From positions 312,233 to 376,232 of the forward strand of contig CDMY01000275.1 in NCBI GenBank assembly GCA_001179505.1: a stretch of DNA of 64,000 nt, read 5' to 3'. Numbering within the stretch: the stretch's first letter is position 1; each line of letters starts with the position of its first letter. The notes beneath the pieces were generated by a model. That model was given only the letters and a program-made list of their open reading frames with translations, made no database searches and was not told where the DNA came from. The stretch is from Vitrella brassicaformis (Eukaryota; Sar; Vitrellaceae). A program made the position numbers and the translations under genes. Of this stretch, positions 60,989 through 64,000 are shown piece after piece.

Positions 60989-63945
60989 ATGGCCGTCGCA
61001 AGGCTCTTGTCGCTGGTTTGTGTGGCTGCCGTGCTGTGCCCACCCTCGGTGGTGAGCCAGACATGCAAGGAAGGCGACAAGTGCAGCGAGGGCGGGGGCG
61101 GGAAGCTGCTGATCAAGGGCGGCATCGTGGTCAACGAGGACGTCGAGATGATCTCTGACATCCTCATCGACAATGGACACATCCAGGTGGGTACATGCGG
61201 ACAGATCAGCACTGGTGCCTTTGCCTTGCCTTGGCTGCCTTGCAATGTGTCAACCAACGGCGCAACGCAGCAGCATGCATGGCGCCATGCACACATGTGT
61301 GGTGTGCGGGATGGCGTGTGCAGCTGATAGCGACTGAGATCGCCGCTGACAGCGAGACACGAGTGGTGGACGCCAGGGGCAAGTACGTCATGCCGGGAGG
61401 TGAGTGACTGAGTGAATGAGTGAGACGATTGACAACACCACACCGCAGACAGACAGAGGAGATGCGCTTATGCATGGTGGCATGCATGGGTCTGTGTGTG
61501 CGTGTGGTGTCCACGTGTTGGCTTGGCAGGCATCGACCCTCACACCCACCTGGAGATGCCCTTCATGGGGGAGGTGGCATGCGACACATTCGCCACTGGA
61601 CACCAGGTGAGTGAGTGAGCATGTGGGCGACAAACACACGCCACACAGGGAGGGGACGACACAAACCATGCTCCCCGTTCATTCGGTGTCATCTATCTGA
61701 TCTGCCAGGCTGCGCTTGCCGGCGGGACGACGATGCACATCGATTTCGCCCTGCCTGTTGACGGGTCGTTGGTCAAGGGCTGGGAGGAGTGGCGGAAGAA
61801 GGCCGCCAAGGCCAACATGGACTACGGATTCCACATGGCCGTCACCGCATGGAATGACAAAGTCGCAGAGGTACCGCACCTACCGTCACGCTCCCTCCCT
61901 CACGCACACACGCATCATATCCGTGTGAGTGCATCGGTCGGTGTGTGGTGTATGCAGGAGATGGAGTACTTGGCCAAGAACAAGGGCGTCAACTCGTACA
62001 AGTTCTTCATGGCCTACAAGGGGGCGCTCATGGTCACCGATGAGCAGCTCGTCGAGGGATTCAGGCACTGCAAGAAGATCGGCGCACTCGCACAAGTCCA
62101 CGGTAGGTACGCTCACAGCTTCACACGCTGCCACTGATCATCCGAATGGATGGATGGCTTGTGTGTGTGATCCATCCATCAGCTGAGAATGGTGACGCCG
62201 TGGCTGCTGGCCAGAAGTACATCGCAGAGGAGCTGCAAATCCTCGGACCAGAGGTAACGAAGAAAGGAACACCACGCCAGCCACAAACCCCAACCAACCA
62301 GCTCCACACCCTTGACTGACTTATGCCCGTGTATGTGTGTGTGTTGCATAGGGTCACGCACTGAGCCGTCCAGCCATTCTAGAGGTGGAGGCCACGGAGC
62401 GGGCCATCAACCTCGCCGCGTGGGTCAACACACCGCTGTACGTGGTACGCATCCATCCATCCATCCATCCATACTCGATATCAAAGCCCCTACACATACT
62501 CGTCCCCTCCGTGTGTGTGTGTGTGTGTGATGTGTGGCCAGGTGCACGTGATGAGCAAGGGTGCGATGGAGGCGGTTGCGCGTGCCCGGCAGGCGGGCTA
62601 CCGCATCATCGGCGAGCCCACGGCGGCCGGCCTCACCCTTGACGAGAGCAAGATGTGGGACCCCGACTTCAAGACCGCTGCTGCCCACGTCATGTCGCCA
62701 CCCATCAGGAAGCACGATGTCGACGGCATTGCCCTCCAAAACGCTCTCAAGAATCGTGTCCTCTCGGTAAGTGTGTGAGCATGACAACATGAATACTCGT
62801 TCCATCACGGCGTCCATCCCATCCACACACACGTGTTGCATATATGGTTGCTGTCCGTCGGTCTGCCTGCCTGTCTGTCTGTCTGTCTGTCTGTCTGACC
62901 CTGCCTGCAGCTGGTGGCGACCGACCACGCGGTGTTCAACTCCACTCAGAAGGCCAAGGGCAAACACGACTTCCGCGTGCTGCCCAATGGAGTCAACGGT
63001 CGGTCAGCTTCGCACACAATGCACAACATACACAACATGCACAACTAGCTTGCCATCCGTCCATCTGCCTGTGGGCTGGATAATGACTAATTTCCTTCCT
63101 TGTGTGTGTGATGTGTGCAGGTCTTGAGGAGCGCATCCCGGTGCTGTGGACGACCATGGTCAACACGGGCAAGATCACGCCGATGGACTTCGTCCGCATC
63201 ACCTCCACCGAGGCGGCACGAATCTTCAACGTCTACCCTCAAAAGGTAGGTCACGTCACCCACACACATCACTGACGCACTCACGGACGGACGGACGGAC
63301 GGACGGACGGACGCGCAAAGGCGTGGGCTGAAATGCACCCACCCACTGTTTGTGTTGTGTTGTGTGTGTATGGATGGTATGTGGGTGTCTCACTCAGGGT
63401 GTGATTCGCGAGGGTTCTGACGCCGACTTGTATGTGCTTGACCCGACTGTGGAGTACACCATCTCACCCCAGACACACCACTCGGCCCTCGATACCAACG
63501 TCTTCGAAGGGTAAGAGTAAGTCGCCGCAATGCACCGCACCAGACCGCATGGATGTCTACGCGTGTCTGTGTGTCTGTGTGTTTGTGGTGTGTGTGGTCT
63601 GTTTGTTTGTTCCAGCATCAAGTGTCGGGGCAAGGTGGTGACGACCATCAGCCGCGGCGACATCGTGTGGGACAACAATCAGCTCTTCACCAAAGACGGT
63701 CGCGGACAGTAAGAACACACCAATACACACAATACAGCCATAAATAAAGATGGCATCCCCCTGCCCTGCCCATCTCACTCACATTCGCTGGCGGTGTGGT
63801 GGGCTTCGTCTCACGTTCATTCAGGTACATCGAGACGAAGCCCTTCTCGCCCTATCTGTTTGGCGGCCTGGAGCAGGAGGAGGCCCTCAAGCGGGCCGAG
63901 ATGAACGCACCCGTCAAGCGCAACCTCGACAAGATCTACGCATGA
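60989..63945 (+). CDS. DPYS: Dihydropyrimidinase with signal peptide
   Basis: This cyclic amidohydrolase opens dihydrouracil and dihydrothymine rings in reductive pyrimidine breakdown. Exons 60989-61186, 61324-61399, 61530-61606, 61709-61870, 61958-62102, 62183-62253, 62352-62444, 62542-62766, 62911-62998, 63121-63245, 63398-63510, 63616-63708 and 63825-63945 join in frame to 528 residues (animal DPYS ~519). Metal ligands are all visible: H96 and H98 in GGIDPHTHLEM, the carboxylated Lys186 in NSYKFFMAYKG, H219 in VHAENGD, H276 in VHVMSKGA and D354 in ATDHAVFN. The C-terminal SALDTNVFEGIKCRGKV also fits. Unlike the cytosolic animal enzyme, it begins with a hydrophobic signal peptide (ARLLSLVCVAAVLCPPSVVS), so it should enter the ER. 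Hydantoinase or dihydropyrimidinase-related activity is the alternative. Confidence 0.93.
63286..63313. repeat. (GGAC)n in a dihydropyrimidinase intron
   Basis: About seven GGAC units lie in the intron 63246-63397. Confidence 0.85.
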
Positions 63946-64000
63946 GGGACGGTGATCCCATTGTGGCCCAGCCCGTACCACCCTGTCCTACCAATTTTGC
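63946..64000. other. 3' flank of dihydropyrimidinase
   Basis: Only 55 bases follow the stop codon. No polyadenylation signal is certain. Confidence 0.3.

Overview
This window is nuclear DNA from a eukaryote. Its genes are split by many short GT-AG introns, roughly 70 to 330 bases long, and it is rich in simple repeats. The best clue to the organism is a nucleus-encoded plastid ribosomal protein uS10. It starts with an ER signal peptide and then a transit-like stretch that begins at a phenylalanine, as in algae and alveolates with a red-derived complex plastid. The CEP104 ciliary-tip gene says that the cell, or a stage of it, builds cilia. High GC, short repeat-filled introns and close gene packing would fit a chromerid alga such as Vitrella. 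That name is an inference, since no search could be run.

Layout: (1) <1-4388, minus, a large unrecognised charged protein. (2) 4719-6130, plus, TMX2-like ER thioredoxin-fold membrane protein. (3) 6698-9003, plus, ALG7/DPAGT1, first enzyme of dolichol-linked N-glycan synthesis. (4) 9628-34190, minus, one 24.6 kb midasin gene (MDN1/REA1) with six AAA modules, a long linker, an acidic region and a MIDAS domain. (5) 34352-36327, plus, plastid uS10. (6) 36566-37550, plus, small WW-domain protein. (7) 37589-37888, assembly gap. (8) 38345-41110, minus, SLC52-like riboflavin transporter. (9) 41260-43449, plus, PH-domain protein. (10) 43450-46322, about 2.9 kb with no gene seen. (11) 46323-48104, minus, mitochondrial-carrier family protein resembling S-adenosylmethionine carriers. 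(12) 48417-51179, minus, unrecognised multi-exon protein. (13) 51441-56823, plus, CEP104. (14) 57211-60889, minus, NOM1/SGD1 nucleolar MIF4G protein. (15) 60989-63945, plus, dihydropyrimidinase with a signal peptide.

Splice models for eight genes (TMX2, ALG7, uS10, SLC52, PH, carrier, NOM1, dihydropyrimidinase) were built by hand and keep frame from start to stop. CEP104 keeps frame from 51441 onward but its first exon is unsure. The WW gene's start is unsure. The midasin, the first gene and the 48-51 kb gene are only partly modelled.

Genes are arranged mostly as divergent pairs that share a short gap of 100 to 330 bases, separated by convergent tails. Two genes, midasin and NOM1, act in ribosome assembly in the nucleolus, and a third supplies the plastid ribosome. 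TMX2 and ALG7 both sit in the ER membrane. The most interesting untold signal is a shared decamer, CTAAGCTCGC, present exactly in three divergent gaps and as variants in others, which looks like a core element of bidirectional promoters.
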